This document shows, piece by piece, positions 44,694 through 53,865 of a DNA stretch of 64,000 bases (its first letter is position 1; each line of letters starts with the position of its first letter). The stretch is taken from positions 558,001 to 622,000 of the forward strand of contig NZ_AORY01000004.1 in the NCBI RefSeq assembly GCF_000382485.1, read 5' to 3'. Both the position numbers and the translations under genes were made by a program. Source of the DNA: Sphingomonas sp. Mn802worker. Its GTDB lineage: Bacteria; Pseudomonadota; Alphaproteobacteria; Sphingomonadales; Sphingomonadaceae. Under the pieces are notes generated by a model, which saw nothing but the letters and a program-made list of their open reading frames with translations, did no database searches and was not told where the DNA came from.

Positions 44694-46433
44694 TTACGCC
44701 GCGATATCGTACGGCTTGATCTCACCGGCGAGGTACAGATTGCGCGCCTTGGCGCGGCTGAGCTTGCCCGAGCTCGTGCGCGGCAGCGTGCGCGGCGGGA
44801 TCAGCTCGACGACACAGTTCATGCCGGTGACCGAGCGGACGCGATCGCGGATCTCGTCGCGCAGCCGCGTCCGCTCGCCGTCATCGGAGCTGCGGCATTG
44901 CACCAGCACCGCCGGCGTTTCCTCGCCACCCGGCGTCGTGATCGCAAAGGCGGCGATATCGCCCGCCTTGAATCCGGGGAGCTGTTCCACCGCCCATTCA
45001 ATATCTTGCGGCCAATGGTTGCGACCATTGATGATAATCATGTCCTTGGCGCGGCCGACGATATAGATGTAACCGCCGGACATGTACGCCATGTCGCCGG
45101 TGTCGAGCCAGCCGTCGACCAGGCAGGCGTCGGTCGCCGCCTGATCGCGGAAATAACCGACCATCACCGACGGGCCGCGGCACCACAATTTGCCGATCGC
45201 CCCGTCTGGCAGCGGCGTGCCGTCCTCCTCGCGCACCTCGACCTGCATGTCGCGTACCGGCCTGCCGCAATTGACGATCGCGCGGTAACGCTGCGGGCGA
45301 TCCTCGCCATGGCTCATACCCGACAGCTCGGTCTCCTCGACCAGCTCGACACGGATACCCTCGCCCGGCGGCATCAGCGACACCGCCAGTGTCGCCTCGG
45401 CCAGCCCATAGCTCGGCAGGAACGCGCCCGCATTGAAGCCGGCGCTGTGGAACGCGTCGACGAACGCCTGCATGACGTCGGGCCGGATCATGTCCGCGCC
45501 ATTGCCGGCAACGCGCCAGCGCGACAGGTCGAAGCGGTCAGATGCCTTGGTCTGGCTGGAAATCCGGCGTGCGCAGATGTCGTAGCCGAACGTCGGCGAG
45601 TAGGAGAGGGTGGTGCCCTCGTTCCGGCTGATCAGGTCGAGCCATGAAAGCGGCCGCCGCGCGAAATCCTCGGTCTTCAGATAATCGGTCGAGACCTGGT
45701 TCGCCATCGGCGACAGGAAGCAGCCGACCAGCCCCATGTCGTGGTACCACGGCAGCCACGACACGCAGCGATCCGTGTCGCCGATCTCCATGCCGTGCGC
45801 ATGCGCGGCGAGGTTGCTCAGGAGCGCGCGGTGCGTGATCGCGACGCCGTGCGGAAACCGGGTCGAACCGCTCGAATATTGCAGGTAGCAGATATCGTCG
45901 GCGCTTGCCGTCGGCAGTGCCGTTTCGGTCGGGGGACGAGACAGCAACTCGCTCCAGTCGACCCCCGAAACGCCTTCCGCTTCCGCCGCCGCTCCCGCCA
46001 TCTGCTCGAGCTCGGCCGGGTAGATCAGCATGCGCGGATCGCAGCTCGACAGCTGATTGCGCAGCTGGTCGATATACGAATCGCGTCCGCCGAACGAGGT
46101 CGGCAGCGGCAGTGGCACCGGCCATGCGCCGGCCAGCACGGTGCCGAAGAACAATTGCGCGAACTCCGCGCTCGTCTCCGCGACCAGCGCGACGCGGTCG
46201 CCCGGCGCGACCCCGGCGGCGATCAACCGGAACGCAGTGTCGCGCGCATCGTCGCGCAGCCGGGTGTAGGAATAGACGCGCACCAGCGTGGCGCGCGCGT
46301 CATGGAAGTTCAGTCCCCGTGCCCCTTGCGCGGCATAGTCCAGCGCTTCGCCCAGTGTGCCGAAGTCGGAGAACCGGCGCGGCAGTGCATCGGTGGTCGG
46401 GGTCGGCTGCATTGGGGCGAGGTCACTGGTCAT
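44694..46433 (-). CDS. Fatty acyl-AMP ligase (FAAL-like)
   Basis: The 579-residue ANL-superfamily enzyme has YLQYSSGSTRFPHGVAITHRA, WLPWYHDMGLVGCFLSP and the C-terminal GRNHWPQDIEWAVEQ. The HDMGL motif and the FAAL insertion region are typical of fatty acyl-AMP ligases, which activate fatty acids as adenylates and pass them to an acyl carrier protein. No carrier protein, polyketide synthase or peptide synthetase gene lies next to it, so its acceptor is unknown. Lipid or sphingolipid synthesis is a possibility. Confidence 0.88.
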   Translation of the reverse strand: MTSDLAPMQPTPTTDALPRRFSDFGTLGEALDYAAQGARGLNFHDARATLVRVYSYTRLRDDARDTAFRLIAAGVAPGDRVALVAETSAEFAQLFFGTVLAGAWPVPLPLPTSFGGRDSYIDQLRNQLSSCDPRMLIYPAELEQMAGAAAEAEGVSGVDWSELLSRPPTETALPTASADDICYLQYSSGSTRFPHGVAITHRALLSNLAAHAHGMEIGDTDRCVSWLPWYHDMGLVGCFLSPMANQVSTDYLKTEDFARRPLSWLDLISRNEGTTLSYSPTFGYDICARRISSQTKASDRFDLSRWRVAGNGADMIRPDVMQAFVDAFHSAGFNAGAFLPSYGLAEATLAVSLMPPGEGIRVELVEETELSGMSHGEDRPQRYRAIVNCGRPVRDMQVEVREEDGTPLPDGAIGKLWCRGPSVMVGYFRDQAATDACLVDGWLDTGDMAYMSGGYIYIVGRAKDMIIINGRNHWPQDIEWAVEQLPGFKAGDIAAFAITTPGGEETPAVLVQCRSSDDGERTRLRDEIRDRVRSVTGMNCVVELIPPRTLPRTSSGKLSRAKARNLYLAGEIKPYDIAA

Positions 46434-46546
46434 TCACGTCGGTCCTGTCGCGGCGCATCGCGCACGTGCATGGATCAAGGGCGGTATCGAACGGGCATTC
46501 AAACCCATGCTTCCATCCTCCGACCCTAGTGTGGCACAATCAAGGC

Positions 46547-47140
46547 GTGAACGCATGGAAGGGCAGGACGCGCCGGAACGAGCGCACGGACGGCGGTGAC
46601 GACGCACCGGCGGCGGACGCTCGCCGGGAACGCCGAATACCACCTCCGCTTGATCGTGCCGCGTTGGAAGCGCTGGCGCTCCGCTATGTTGAGCGGTTCG
46701 CGACCACACAGGGCAAACTGAGCGATTACCTTCGCCGCAAGATCCGCGAACGCGGCTGGCAGGGAGAGGCGATCGAGGTAACGGAGATCGCGGCGCGCTT
46801 CGCCGAACTCGGTTATGTCGACGATCGCGGCTACGCCGAGATGAAAAGCGCCTCGCTCGCGCGGCGCGGCTATGGCGAGCGCCGGATCACCGTCGCGCTG
46901 CACGCCGCGCGCGTCGGCGCTGCGGATGCCGAAGGCGCGCTGGATCAGGTTCGCGACGGGGCGCTCGATCACGCGCTCGCCTTTGCCCGGCGCAAGCGGA
47001 TCGGGCCGTTCGCGACCCAGCCCGTCGACGAGGATCAGCACCGCCGCCAGCTCGCCGCGATGCTTCGGGCAGGGCATTCCTTCACGATCTCCGCCAAAAT
47101 CGTACGATTGACTGACGCAGACGACGCCATCGACGATTGA
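46547..47140 (+). CDS. recX: Regulatory protein RecX
   Basis: The 197-residue helical-repeat protein shows RecX features: [42 protein letters not shown] and a third repeat ending [15 protein letters not shown]. RecX binds RecA filaments and limits their activity. GTG at 46547 is the only reasonable start before the domain; the site before it is weak. recA is not in the window. It is divergent from the acyl-AMP ligase gene. Confidence 0.85.
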   Translation: MNAWKGRTRRNERTDGGDDAPAADARRERRIPPPLDRAALEALALRYVERFATTQGKLSDYLRRKIRERGWQGEAIEVTEIAARFAELGYVDDRGYAEMKSASLARRGYGERRITVALHAARVGAADAEGALDQVRDGALDHALAFARRKRIGPFATQPVDEDQHRRQLAAMLRAGHSFTISAKIVRLTDADDAIDD

Positions 47141-47147
47141 CGCCCGC

Positions 47148-47792
47148 GTGAAATTTACCAATCATTGTGCGGCGCATGATGAACGCTGCGTGCGCGGGCG
47201 GGAGTGTAAAGCGACGGTGCCGGAGCAAGCGGCCTTGGCCGACGGGGATGAACACGCGCGCGCACTCGGTGACGAGGGCGAGGCGCTGGCGGTCGCCGGA
47301 ACGCTGAAGTGGTTCGATGCGACGCGCGGCTTCGGCTTCCTCGTCGCGGACGATCCCGCGGTCGGCGATGTGCTGATCCACTTTTCCGTGCTGCACGACC
47401 ACAACCGCCGCACCTTGCCGGAGGGTACGCGGATGGAGGTGTCGGCGGTCCGACGTGCCCGCGGTTTCCAGGCGAGCGTCGTTCACACGATCGACGTGGC
47501 GGCGGCAGCGACGTTGGTGCGCGAGCGCGACCGCGACCGGATCGATCCGGAGACGATGATCGATGACGACGACGACTGGCAGGACGTCACGGTCAAATGG
47601 TTCAACCGGCTGAAAGGCTATGGCTTTCTGAACCGGATCGACGTGGCCGGCGACATTTTCGTCCATATGGAGACGCTACGCCGCGCCGGAGTGGGCGAGG
47701 TCGAGCCCGATCAGCCGTTGCGCGCGCGCATCGTCGACGGACGCAAAGGCCCGCTTGCCGTCGCCGTCGCGGCGACCGCCTCACGCGAATAG
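47148..47792 (+). CDS. Cold-shock protein with two CSD domains
   Basis: The protein has 214 residues from GTG 47148, or 191 from GTG 47217. Two cold-shock domains are visible: [19 protein letters not shown] (RNP1 GFGFL) and [19 protein letters not shown] (RNP1 GYGFL), separated by an acidic linker MIDDDDD. Such proteins bind single-stranded RNA or DNA. Double-domain forms are common in alphaproteobacteria. The start is uncertain because the purine-rich site at 47196-47204 is 12 bases from the second GTG. Confidence 0.88.
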   Translation: MKFTNHCAAHDERCVRGRECKATVPEQAALADGDEHARALGDEGEALAVAGTLKWFDATRGFGFLVADDPAVGDVLIHFSVLHDHNRRTLPEGTRMEVSAVRRARGFQASVVHTIDVAAAATLVRERDRDRIDPETMIDDDDDWQDVTVKWFNRLKGYGFLNRIDVAGDIFVHMETLRRAGVGEVEPDQPLRARIVDGRKGPLAVAVAATASRE

Positions 47793-47831
47793 CCGTTTAC
47801 CCGATCCCGGCACGGCGGTAAGCGGGGCGCG

Positions 47832-48227
47832 ATGGGCATCAATCTCAATCCGTTCACCTGGTGGAATGGCGCAACGATCGGCACCATGATCTACGGCCTG
47901 CGCGGCAAGCGTCAGGTCGGCGAGGATGGTCTGGGCAACACCTATTGGGAGGGTGGCAGCACGCCGCAGGGGACCACGCGTCGTTGGGTCATCTACAAGG
48001 GTGCGAACGACACCAGCCGCGTTCCGCCCGATTGGTTCAGCTGGCTGCATCATCAGATCGCCGACGTGCCCGATCAATCGCTGCCTGCGCCGCGTCAGTG
48101 GCAGAAGCCTGCGGTTCCCAACATGACCGGTACCGCTTATGCCTACCGGCCGTCGGGCGCGCTGGAGAAGGGGGGGCATCGTGCCTCCGCAACCGGCGAT
48201 TATGAGGCGTGGAGCCCCGACGCGTGA
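47832..48227 (+). CDS. NADH:ubiquinone oxidoreductase accessory subunit NDUFA12
   Basis: The 131-residue protein shows the NDUFA12/B17.2 pattern: GTMIYGLRGKRQVGEDGLGN, YWEGG, RRWVIYKG and VPPDWFSWLHHQ. It is an accessory subunit of complex I in alphaproteobacteria and mitochondria, on the membrane arm/matrix interface. It overlaps the DUF2155 gene by 4 bases, a conserved alphaproteobacterial order. Confidence 0.95.
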   Translation: MGINLNPFTWWNGATIGTMIYGLRGKRQVGEDGLGNTYWEGGSTPQGTTRRWVIYKGANDTSRVPPDWFSWLHHQIADVPDQSLPAPRQWQKPAVPNMTGTAYAYRPSGALEKGGHRASATGDYEAWSPDA

Positions 48228-48898
48228 ACCGCGCGGCCGCGATCGGCGGCCTGATGGTCCTGGTCGCCGGTGCCGGCGCGGCATGGTACGGCTTCGATCA
48301 TCGGTCTGGTTCCGCCGTAGCGCCGGCGCAGGCCCGCGTGACGCGTACGGTTCCGGCGGCCGCTCGCCCTTCCGCAGCCGACGCCGAAGGCGCGTCCGAA
48401 GTGGTCGAAACCGGCGCGGGCGGCCCGACAGACGCGGGCACGACGCCGATGGCCAAGCGCGTCGCGGTGATCGGCTTGCTCAACAAGCGCAACGGCGTCA
48501 GCCGCGATCTGACGTTGAAGCCCGGCCAGGCGGTGCGCGTCGGCGACGTGATCGTGCGCCTGTCGGCGTGCGAACAGACCGCGCCGTGGGAGCAGCAGAC
48601 GCTGACCGGCGGGTTCGTCCAGCTCGACGTGCAGAATGTCGACCGGCATTGGCAGCGCGTTTTCTCGGGCTGGCTCTACAAGGAGCGGCCGCAGCTGAAC
48701 GTCGTGCTGCACCCGGTCTACGATGTCTGGATCAAAAGCTGCGCGATGAGCTTCCCCGGAACAGGCCCTGCGCCGACATCGACATCGTCGCCGGCCGCAA
48801 CAGCCAAACGGTCGATCGCGCCGAAGTCGCCGTCACCCGCGACCGACTCCGATGCATCGCCCGAGCCGCCCAGCGCCGAGGCCAGCAACGCCATATAA
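48224..48898 (+). CDS. DUF2155 domain protein
   Basis: The 224-residue protein has a membrane anchor (residues 6-24), a low-complexity linker, and the DUF2155 domain (VIGLLNKRNGVSRDLTLKPGQ, VRLSACEQTAPWE, GWLYKERPQLNVVLHPVYDVWI). The domain normally ends near KSCAMSFP. Here a tail of about 47 Ser/Pro/Ala-rich residues follows and lies antisense to the end of aat. GTG at 48224 overlaps the NDUFA12 stop (GTGA). Function is unknown. Confidence 0.88.
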   Translation: MNRAAAIGGLMVLVAGAGAAWYGFDHRSGSAVAPAQARVTRTVPAAARPSAADAEGASEVVETGAGGPTDAGTTPMAKRVAVIGLLNKRNGVSRDLTLKPGQAVRVGDVIVRLSACEQTAPWEQQTLTGGFVQLDVQNVDRHWQRVFSGWLYKERPQLNVVLHPVYDVWIKSCAMSFPGTGPAPTSTSSPAATAKRSIAPKSPSPATDSDASPEPPSAEASNAI

Positions 48899-49443
48899 TC
48901 GCCGCGGCTGACTTCCACCGCGCCCAACGTGGCGAGGTGCTGCGTCATGAACTGGCAGTCGAGCAGCATGTATCCGCCCGCGCGTAATCGCGCGACCAGC
49001 GCGGCGATCGCGACCTTCGACGCGTCGGTCACGCGGCTGACCATGCTTTCACCAAAGAACGCTCGTCCGATCGCCAGGCCGTAGAGCCCGCCGACGAGTT
49101 CGTCGCCGATCCAGCATTCGACCGAGTGCGCGTGGCCCATCGCGTGCAGCTTGGTGAAGGCGTCCTCGATCGAGCGATTGATCCATGTCTCGGGGCGATC
49201 CGCGGCGCTTTCGGCGCACAGTTGCAGCACTTGCTTAAACGCGCGATCGGCGGTGACCCGAAAGCGATCCGCTACCACGACCTTGCGCAGCGACCGGGCG
49301 AGATGGAAGCCGTCCAGCGGCAAGATCGCGCGGCGGCGGGGCTCGACCCAATACACGCTGCGCGCATCGCGACTGTCCGCCATCGGGAACACGCCGACCG
49401 AATAGGCACCGAGCACCAGGGCGGGGTCGAGCGGCTCGAACAT
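48718..49443 (-). CDS. aat: Leucyl/phenylalanyl-tRNA--protein transferase
   Basis: The 241-residue enzyme adds Leu or Phe to N-terminal Lys/Arg for the N-end rule pathway. Markers are GVFPMADSRDARSVYWVEPRR, FHLARSLRK, TWINRSIEDAFTKLHAMGHAHS and GESMVSRVTDASKVA. The usual C-terminus is near YMALLASAL; about 45 more residues follow, antisense to DUF2155. ATG at 49443 overlaps the ParA stop by one base (TGATG). Confidence 0.93.
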   Translation of the reverse strand: MFEPLDPALVLGAYSVGVFPMADSRDARSVYWVEPRRRAILPLDGFHLARSLRKVVVADRFRVTADRAFKQVLQLCAESAADRPETWINRSIEDAFTKLHAMGHAHSVECWIGDELVGGLYGLAIGRAFFGESMVSRVTDASKVAIAALVARLRAGGYMLLDCQFMTQHLATLGAVEVSRGDYMALLASALGGSGDASESVAGDGDFGAIDRLAVAAGDDVDVGAGPVPGKLIAQLLIQTS

Positions 49444-50150
49444 CAAACGAGACGTTTCTCGATCCTCTTCCATAATTCGTCAAAGGCGCCAGCCGCCAGG
49501 CTGCGCGGCGCGACCTCGCCGACGCAGCGGCGCGCGGTGGCGGCGCTTTCCACCACGCTCGCCATCGGCACGACCGGCCAGTCGGGATGGCGCGCCAGCG
49601 CCTCCAGATGCAGCGCGCGGCGGCGGTCGACCATGACATGCACCGGCAACGTGTGCGTTCGTCCACCCAGATGCCGGTCCACCTCGCCCCACGCACGCTC
49701 CGACAAGGCGGAGGGAACGACAGGCACGACGATCAGGTCCGCGGCGCGCGCGACCTGGTCCGCGGTTTCGGTTAGGCCGGGCGGACAGTCGAGGATGACA
49801 CGCTCATGGTCGCCCAGGTCATTCAGCAAGCGCGCGAGCCGCCGCTTCTTCGCCACCGTGCGAAACAAGTGGTTGAGGTCGCGCAGCGAGGCATCGGCGG
49901 GCAGCAGATCGAGCCGTTCGATCGTGGTCACCCGGATCAGTCGCGACGGCGGTACGTCGCGCGAGAAGACGGCATGGGCGCGTTCGCCACCGCCATCCTC
50001 TCCCAGCATCCAGCTGGAGGCGGCCTGCGGGTCGAGATCCCATAACAAGGTGCGCCGCGACGAGCGTGTCGCGGCGCACCAGGCGAGATTGGCAGCGAGC
50101 GTCGATTTTCCGACGCCGCCTTTCAGACTGTAGATCGCGATCGTCGCCAT
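49443..50150 (-). CDS. ParA/MinD-family ATPase
   Basis: The 235-residue protein has the deviant Walker A SLKGGVGKSTLAANLAW, the Walker A' region DLDPQAASSW and Walker B VILDCPPG. It resembles orphan ParA ATPases that position cell components. No parB or partition site is seen, and it is coupled to aat. Its cargo is unknown. Confidence 0.87.
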   Translation of the reverse strand: MATIAIYSLKGGVGKSTLAANLAWCAATRSSRRTLLWDLDPQAASSWMLGEDGGGERAHAVFSRDVPPSRLIRVTTIERLDLLPADASLRDLNHLFRTVAKKRRLARLLNDLGDHERVILDCPPGLTETADQVARAADLIVVPVVPSALSERAWGEVDRHLGGRTHTLPVHVMVDRRRALHLEALARHPDWPVVPMASVVESAATARRCVGEVAPRSLAAGAFDELWKRIEKRLV

Positions 50151-50202
50151 CGGCCGTGCTGGTTAGGCCCGGCGCGGCACGATGACAAGCGGGGCGGCGC
50201 GA

Positions 50203-50586
50203 TCAGGCGTGGCAGGAAAGTGCCGACTTGCCGGGCTGCGTCAGCTTGATCTCGGTCGTGTCGCCGGTCATCGACCAGCCACCGTCCGCGGTCAGCGGCT
50301 TGCCCGCCTCCGCCGTCTTCAGCGTGACCGGCGCGCCATCCTTTTTGGTGCGCACGACCGCCTGCTTGTCGCCCTGGAAGAAGGTGACGTAGACCAGGCT
50401 GCTGTCCTTGCAGCGCATCGTCTTGTCCGCTTTGATCGCGGGCGGCAGCTCGACCGGAGCGGCCTTGGCGAGGTTGGCGGCCATGGGATCGGGGTTGGTA
50501 TCGACCACTTCGGGCGACTTGGAGTTGCAGGCCGCAAGAGCGAACAGCGAAGCGGCGACGGCGGGGAGGAGGAGGCGGTTTACCAT
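50203..50586 (-). CDS. Putative MliC-type lipoprotein
   Basis: The 127-residue protein has a lipoprotein signal ending LFALAAC. The mature domain has a first Cys in TMRCKDSSLVYV and a last Cys in SALSCHA, with DGGWSMTGDTTEIKL between. This spacing resembles the MliC family of C-type lysozyme inhibitors, although the match is by eye. It would sit in the periplasm or outer membrane. It is divergent from cysK. Confidence 0.6.
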   Translation of the reverse strand: MVNRLLLPAVAASLFALAACNSKSPEVVDTNPDPMAANLAKAAPVELPPAIKADKTMRCKDSSLVYVTFFQGDKQAVVRTKKDGAPVTLKTAEAGKPLTADGGWSMTGDTTEIKLTQPGKSALSCHA

Positions 50587-50750
50587 AGCGCGGCGGCGCT
50601 TCGCGCATGCGGCATAATAGGTCAAGCTCCGTGCCGCGCTGCGACATAAAAATACGAACGGCCACCGGCTTGGGGGCGACGGTCATCGCTACGCCGCTGA
50701 CAAGCTAGGCTTGCTTGCGGGATCACCGAAACACCACCTATGTGGTTGCG

Positions 50751-51728
50751 ATGGATACGACCCCCAACACCCTGTCCCTGATCGGCAACACCCCGCTGGT
50801 CCGCTTGGCCGGACCCAGCGCGGCGACCGGATGCGACATCTTCGGCAAGTGCGAGTTCGCCAATCCGGGTGCGAGCGTGAAGGATCGCGCCGCGCTGTCG
50901 ATCGTGGCGGATGCCGAGGAGCGCGGCCTGCTCGCACCCGGCGGCACGATCGTGGAGGGCACCGCGGGCAACACCGGCATCGGTCTGGCACTGGTGGCGA
51001 ATGCCAAGGGCTATCGCACGATCATCGTCATGCCCGACACGCAATCGAAGGAGAAGATGGACACGCTGCGCGCACTAGGGGCGGAACTGGTGACGGTGCC
51101 CGCTGCACCATATTCGTCGCCGTGCCACTTCGTGCACACCTCGCGTCGCATTGCCGAGGAAACGCCGGGCGCCGTCTGGGCCAATCAGTTCGACAACATC
51201 GCCAATCGCCGCGCGCACATCACCGGCACGGCCGAGGAAATCTGGACGCAGATGGGCGGCCGCGTCGATGGCTTCACCTGCGCGGCGGGCACCGGCGGCA
51301 CGATCGCGGGCGTCGGGCTGGGACTGAAGGCGAAGGACGAGCAGGTGTGCATCGCGCTCAGCGATCCGCACGGCGCCGCGCTCTACGATTATTATGCGCA
51401 CGGAGAGTTGCGCTCGGAAGGGTCGTCGGTCGCCGAAGGCATCGGCCAGGGGCGGATCACCGCCAATCTCGAGGGCGCGCCGATCGACACGCAGTTCCGC
51501 ATCTCCGATCAGGAGGGCCTGGACTGGGTTGACCGGCTGCTGCGCGAAGAGGGCCTGTGCCTCGGGCTGTCGTCGGGGATCAACGTCGCCGGTGCGGTTC
51601 GGCTCGCCCGGCATCTCGGCCCGGGCAAGAGGATCGCAACGATCCTGTGCGACACCGGATTTCGCTATCTCTCGACGCTGTACAATCCGGCGTGGCTGGA
51701 GGCGAAAGGGCTGCACCGCGCCGCATGA
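50751..51728 (+). CDS. cysK: Cysteine synthase A (O-acetylserine sulfhydrylase)
   Basis: The 325-residue PLP enzyme makes cysteine from O-acetylserine and sulfide. The PLP lysine is Lys44 in NPGASVKDRAA; EGTAGNTGIGLALVANAKGY and the PLP phosphate loop CAAGTGGTIAGVG are clear. ATG at 50751 matches the conserved start. A -35-like TTGCGG (50715-50720) and -10-like CTATGT (50738-50743) lie 17 bases apart, which would place the transcript start almost at the ATG. Confidence 0.94.
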   Translation: MDTTPNTLSLIGNTPLVRLAGPSAATGCDIFGKCEFANPGASVKDRAALSIVADAEERGLLAPGGTIVEGTAGNTGIGLALVANAKGYRTIIVMPDTQSKEKMDTLRALGAELVTVPAAPYSSPCHFVHTSRRIAEETPGAVWANQFDNIANRRAHITGTAEEIWTQMGGRVDGFTCAAGTGGTIAGVGLGLKAKDEQVCIALSDPHGAALYDYYAHGELRSEGSSVAEGIGQGRITANLEGAPIDTQFRISDQEGLDWVDRLLREEGLCLGLSSGINVAGAVRLARHLGPGKRIATILCDTGFRYLSTLYNPAWLEAKGLHRAA

Positions 51729-51733
51729 CGCGG

Positions 51734-51763
51734 TTCGACACACGCGCGGCGATCCGTTATGAT
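51734..51763 (+). promoter_or_regulatory. Possible promoter of the small membrane-protein gene
   Basis: TTCGAC (51734-51739) and a good -10 TATGAT (51758-51763) are 18 bases apart. The start codon at 51775 is only 12 bases after the -10, so the transcript could be nearly leaderless. Confidence 0.35.
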
Positions 51764-51774
51764 GCTGTGGTCAA

Positions 51775-52062
51775 ATGAAGCAGCAAAGCAACCCCCGTTA
51801 TCTGGCCGATCAGGCGCGCCAGCGCGTACGCGTCGGCATGATCGGGCTTGCGGCCGTGGTACTGCTGATCGGCTTGGCCAGCGCGATCTTTTCCACCGTC
51901 TCGCGTGAGCGTCCACTACCGCCGGTAACGGGTGCGCGTGGCGAGGTCATCACGCGCGCGGGCGCTCCGGTCCCCGCACCGACCGCCGGGAACGAGCCGC
52001 TCGCCGAACTCGGTGTTACGCCCAGCATCGCCAACAGCACGGGCCCTGCAAACCCTCGTTGA
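51775..52062 (+). CDS. Hypothetical single-pass membrane protein (95 residues)
   Basis: The 95-residue protein has a basic N-terminus (MKQQSNPRYLADQARQRVR), one membrane span (about 21-42) and a Pro/Ala-rich outside tail. No domain is recognised. It stands between cysK and the mraZ upstream region. Confidence 0.6.
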   Translation: MKQQSNPRYLADQARQRVRVGMIGLAAVVLLIGLASAIFSTVSRERPLPPVTGARGEVITRAGAPVPAPTAGNEPLAELGVTPSIANSTGPANPR

Positions 52063-52405
52063 TACGGTGGCGCGTAAGAAGGCAAGCGCGCGGGTGGCGA
52101 TCCGAGTGGGAGCAGATAAGACAAAACTCCTTTCCCAACTTGGAGCTTGCTAACCGATATCAACCATTCAGCAACGAACAAAACAAGAACTTTGCCGCGG
52201 TGTTGCACGGCAACCACGTCACTCCAAACACTTTTACAATTTCCCCGGATTTCCCCGGAAATCCCTTCCGCTCCCAGCTAGCTTGCGCTACATCAATATC
52301 GACATTGGGGGCAGCACCAACGTTGTAAACAGGCAGGCATGAGCGGCGGACGGCGATGGTCGTTCGGCGGGCAGCGCGGCCTTGTGCCCCGAGTGCGAGG
52401 TGAGC
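52063..52405 (+). promoter_or_regulatory. mraZ upstream region with 10-bp direct repeats
   Basis: This 343-base region has no gene. It is AT-richer than its surroundings (about 52100-52280). TTTCCCCGGA occurs twice back to back at 52240-52249 and 52250-52259, followed by a degraded third copy at 52260-52269. MraZ is known to bind short direct repeats spaced one helical turn apart before its own gene, and these fit that geometry, though not the enterobacterial sequence. Confidence 0.5.
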
Positions 52406-52906
52406 GTGGCCGAACGGGTGGACTATCAGGGAAAGGGGCTTGGTCTTGTCGATGACAAGGGCCGTGTCGCGATTCCCAATAGCCTGCGCGCCGCGCTCGC
52501 GAAGAACAGCCCGCGCGACGATGGCAAGGATGGTGGCACCGTCATCATCGCGGCGCATCCGCATTACCGTTGCCTGATCGCCTACGATCCCGGCTTCGTG
52601 CCGATTCACAAGGCGAAGCTGGAGGCGCGGGAGGCTGCGGGTGAGCTGAAGGACGGTCGCACCGACTGGAACATCCTCGATCGCGCCGGTGCAGCGGAAC
52701 CGCTGCCGTTCGACGGGTCCGGCCGCTTCATCATGCCTGCGTTCGAGCGTCGCTATGCGCGGATCGGCGGCGCGGCGGTGTTCCTCGGCTCGTTCAACTG
52801 GATCACGATCTGGTCGCCGGCGCTAATGCTCGAGAACGACGACGTCGATCCGTTCATCCGCGAGTTCGTTGAATTCACCTGCGAGGAAAAGGGGATCGCC
52901 CTGTGA
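52406..52906 (+). CDS. mraZ: Transcriptional regulator/division protein MraZ
   Basis: The 166-residue AbrB-like protein has two MraZ half-domains: [20 protein letters not shown] and the second in [20 protein letters not shown]. MraZ forms rings and represses the dcw promoter. GTG at 52406 is chosen because GAGG lies 5 bases before it; the frame also opens upstream at TTG 52382. It overlaps rsmH by 4 bases. Confidence 0.92.
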   Translation: MAERVDYQGKGLGLVDDKGRVAIPNSLRAALAKNSPRDDGKDGGTVIIAAHPHYRCLIAYDPGFVPIHKAKLEAREAAGELKDGRTDWNILDRAGAAEPLPFDGSGRFIMPAFERRYARIGGAAVFLGSFNWITIWSPALMLENDDVDPFIREFVEFTCEEKGIAL

Positions 52907-53865
52907 CTGGCGGCGTGAGTGAGCAATCCCCGCATATCCCCGTTTTGCTCGCTGAGGTGATCGCCGCGCTTTCCCCTACGCCGGGCGAGCGCCACGTCGA
53001 TGCGACCTTCGGTGCCGGCGGTTATACGCGCGCGCTGCTCGCCGCCGGCGCGGAGGTGATCGCGTTCGATCGCGACCCTGATGCGATCGCTGCCGGCCGT
53101 GCGCTCGAGGCTGCCGAGTCGCGGCTGACGCTGATCGCGGGTGACTTTTCGACGATGGAGCGGGCGCTGGCGGAACATGGCAAGCTGCCGGTCGACGGTG
53201 TGACGATGGATATCGGCGTCTCCTCGATGCAGCTCGATCAGGCCGCGCGCGGCTTCTCGTTCCAGGCCGACGGTCCGCTCGATATGCGGATGAGCCAGGA
53301 TGGGCCGAGCGCAGCCGATTTCCTCAATGCCGCCGATGAGGAAGAGATCGCCAACATACTCTACCGCTACGGCGATGAGCCCAAGTCGCGGCGGGTCGCA
53401 CGCGCGGTCGTCGCCGCACGCCCGCTCGCCACGACGGCGCAGTTCGCTGCCGTCGTCCGCCGCGCCCTGGGCCACCGTCCGCACGAGAAGAAGGATCCCG
53501 CGACGCGTGCGTTCCAGGCGGTGCGCATACACATCAATCGCGAGCTCGATGAGTTGGCCGACGGTCTCGCCGCTGCCGAGCGCGTGCTGGCACCGGGCGG
53601 TCGTTTGGCGGTGGTCAGCTTCCACAGCCTGGAGGATCGCATGGTGAAGCGTTTCCTGCGCGAGCGTGGCGGGGCTGCGCCCGCGGGATCGCGTCACCTG
53701 CCGATGGCGGCGTCGCCGCTGCCCGCGGCGTTCGACAATCTGTCCCGCGCGATCCGCGCGGGCGAGGCGGAGCTCGCAGCGAACCCGCGCGCGCGCTCCG
53801 CGACCCTTCGTGCCGCGCGGCGTACCGCGGCATCTGTTCAGCGTGTTGGAGACGTGTCGTGGTAG
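52903..53865 (+). CDS. rsmH: 16S rRNA (cytosine(1402)-N4)-methyltransferase
   Basis: The 320-residue SAM enzyme methylates C1402 of 16S rRNA. Markers are [27 protein letters not shown] and [24 protein letters not shown] at 52903 overlaps mraZ (GTGA). It overlaps ftsL by 7 bases. Confidence 0.96.
   Translation: MTGGVSEQSPHIPVLLAEVIAALSPTPGERHVDATFGAGGYTRALLAAGAEVIAFDRDPDAIAAGRALEAAESRLTLIAGDFSTMERALAEHGKLPVDGVTMDIGVSSMQLDQAARGFSFQADGPLDMRMSQDGPSAADFLNAADEEEIANILYRYGDEPKSRRVARAVVAARPLATTAQFAAVVRRALGHRPHEKKDPATRAFQAVRIHINRELDELADGLAAAERVLAPGGRLAVVSFHSLEDRMVKRFLRERGGAAPAGSRHLPMAASPLPAAFDNLSRAIRAGEAELAANPRARSATLRAARRTAASVQRVGDVSW

Noticed and set aside
52059..52328. Possible 89-residue ORF in the mraZ upstream region
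   Set aside because: It crosses the 10-base repeats and the AT-richer control region, and it has no ribosome site or domain.
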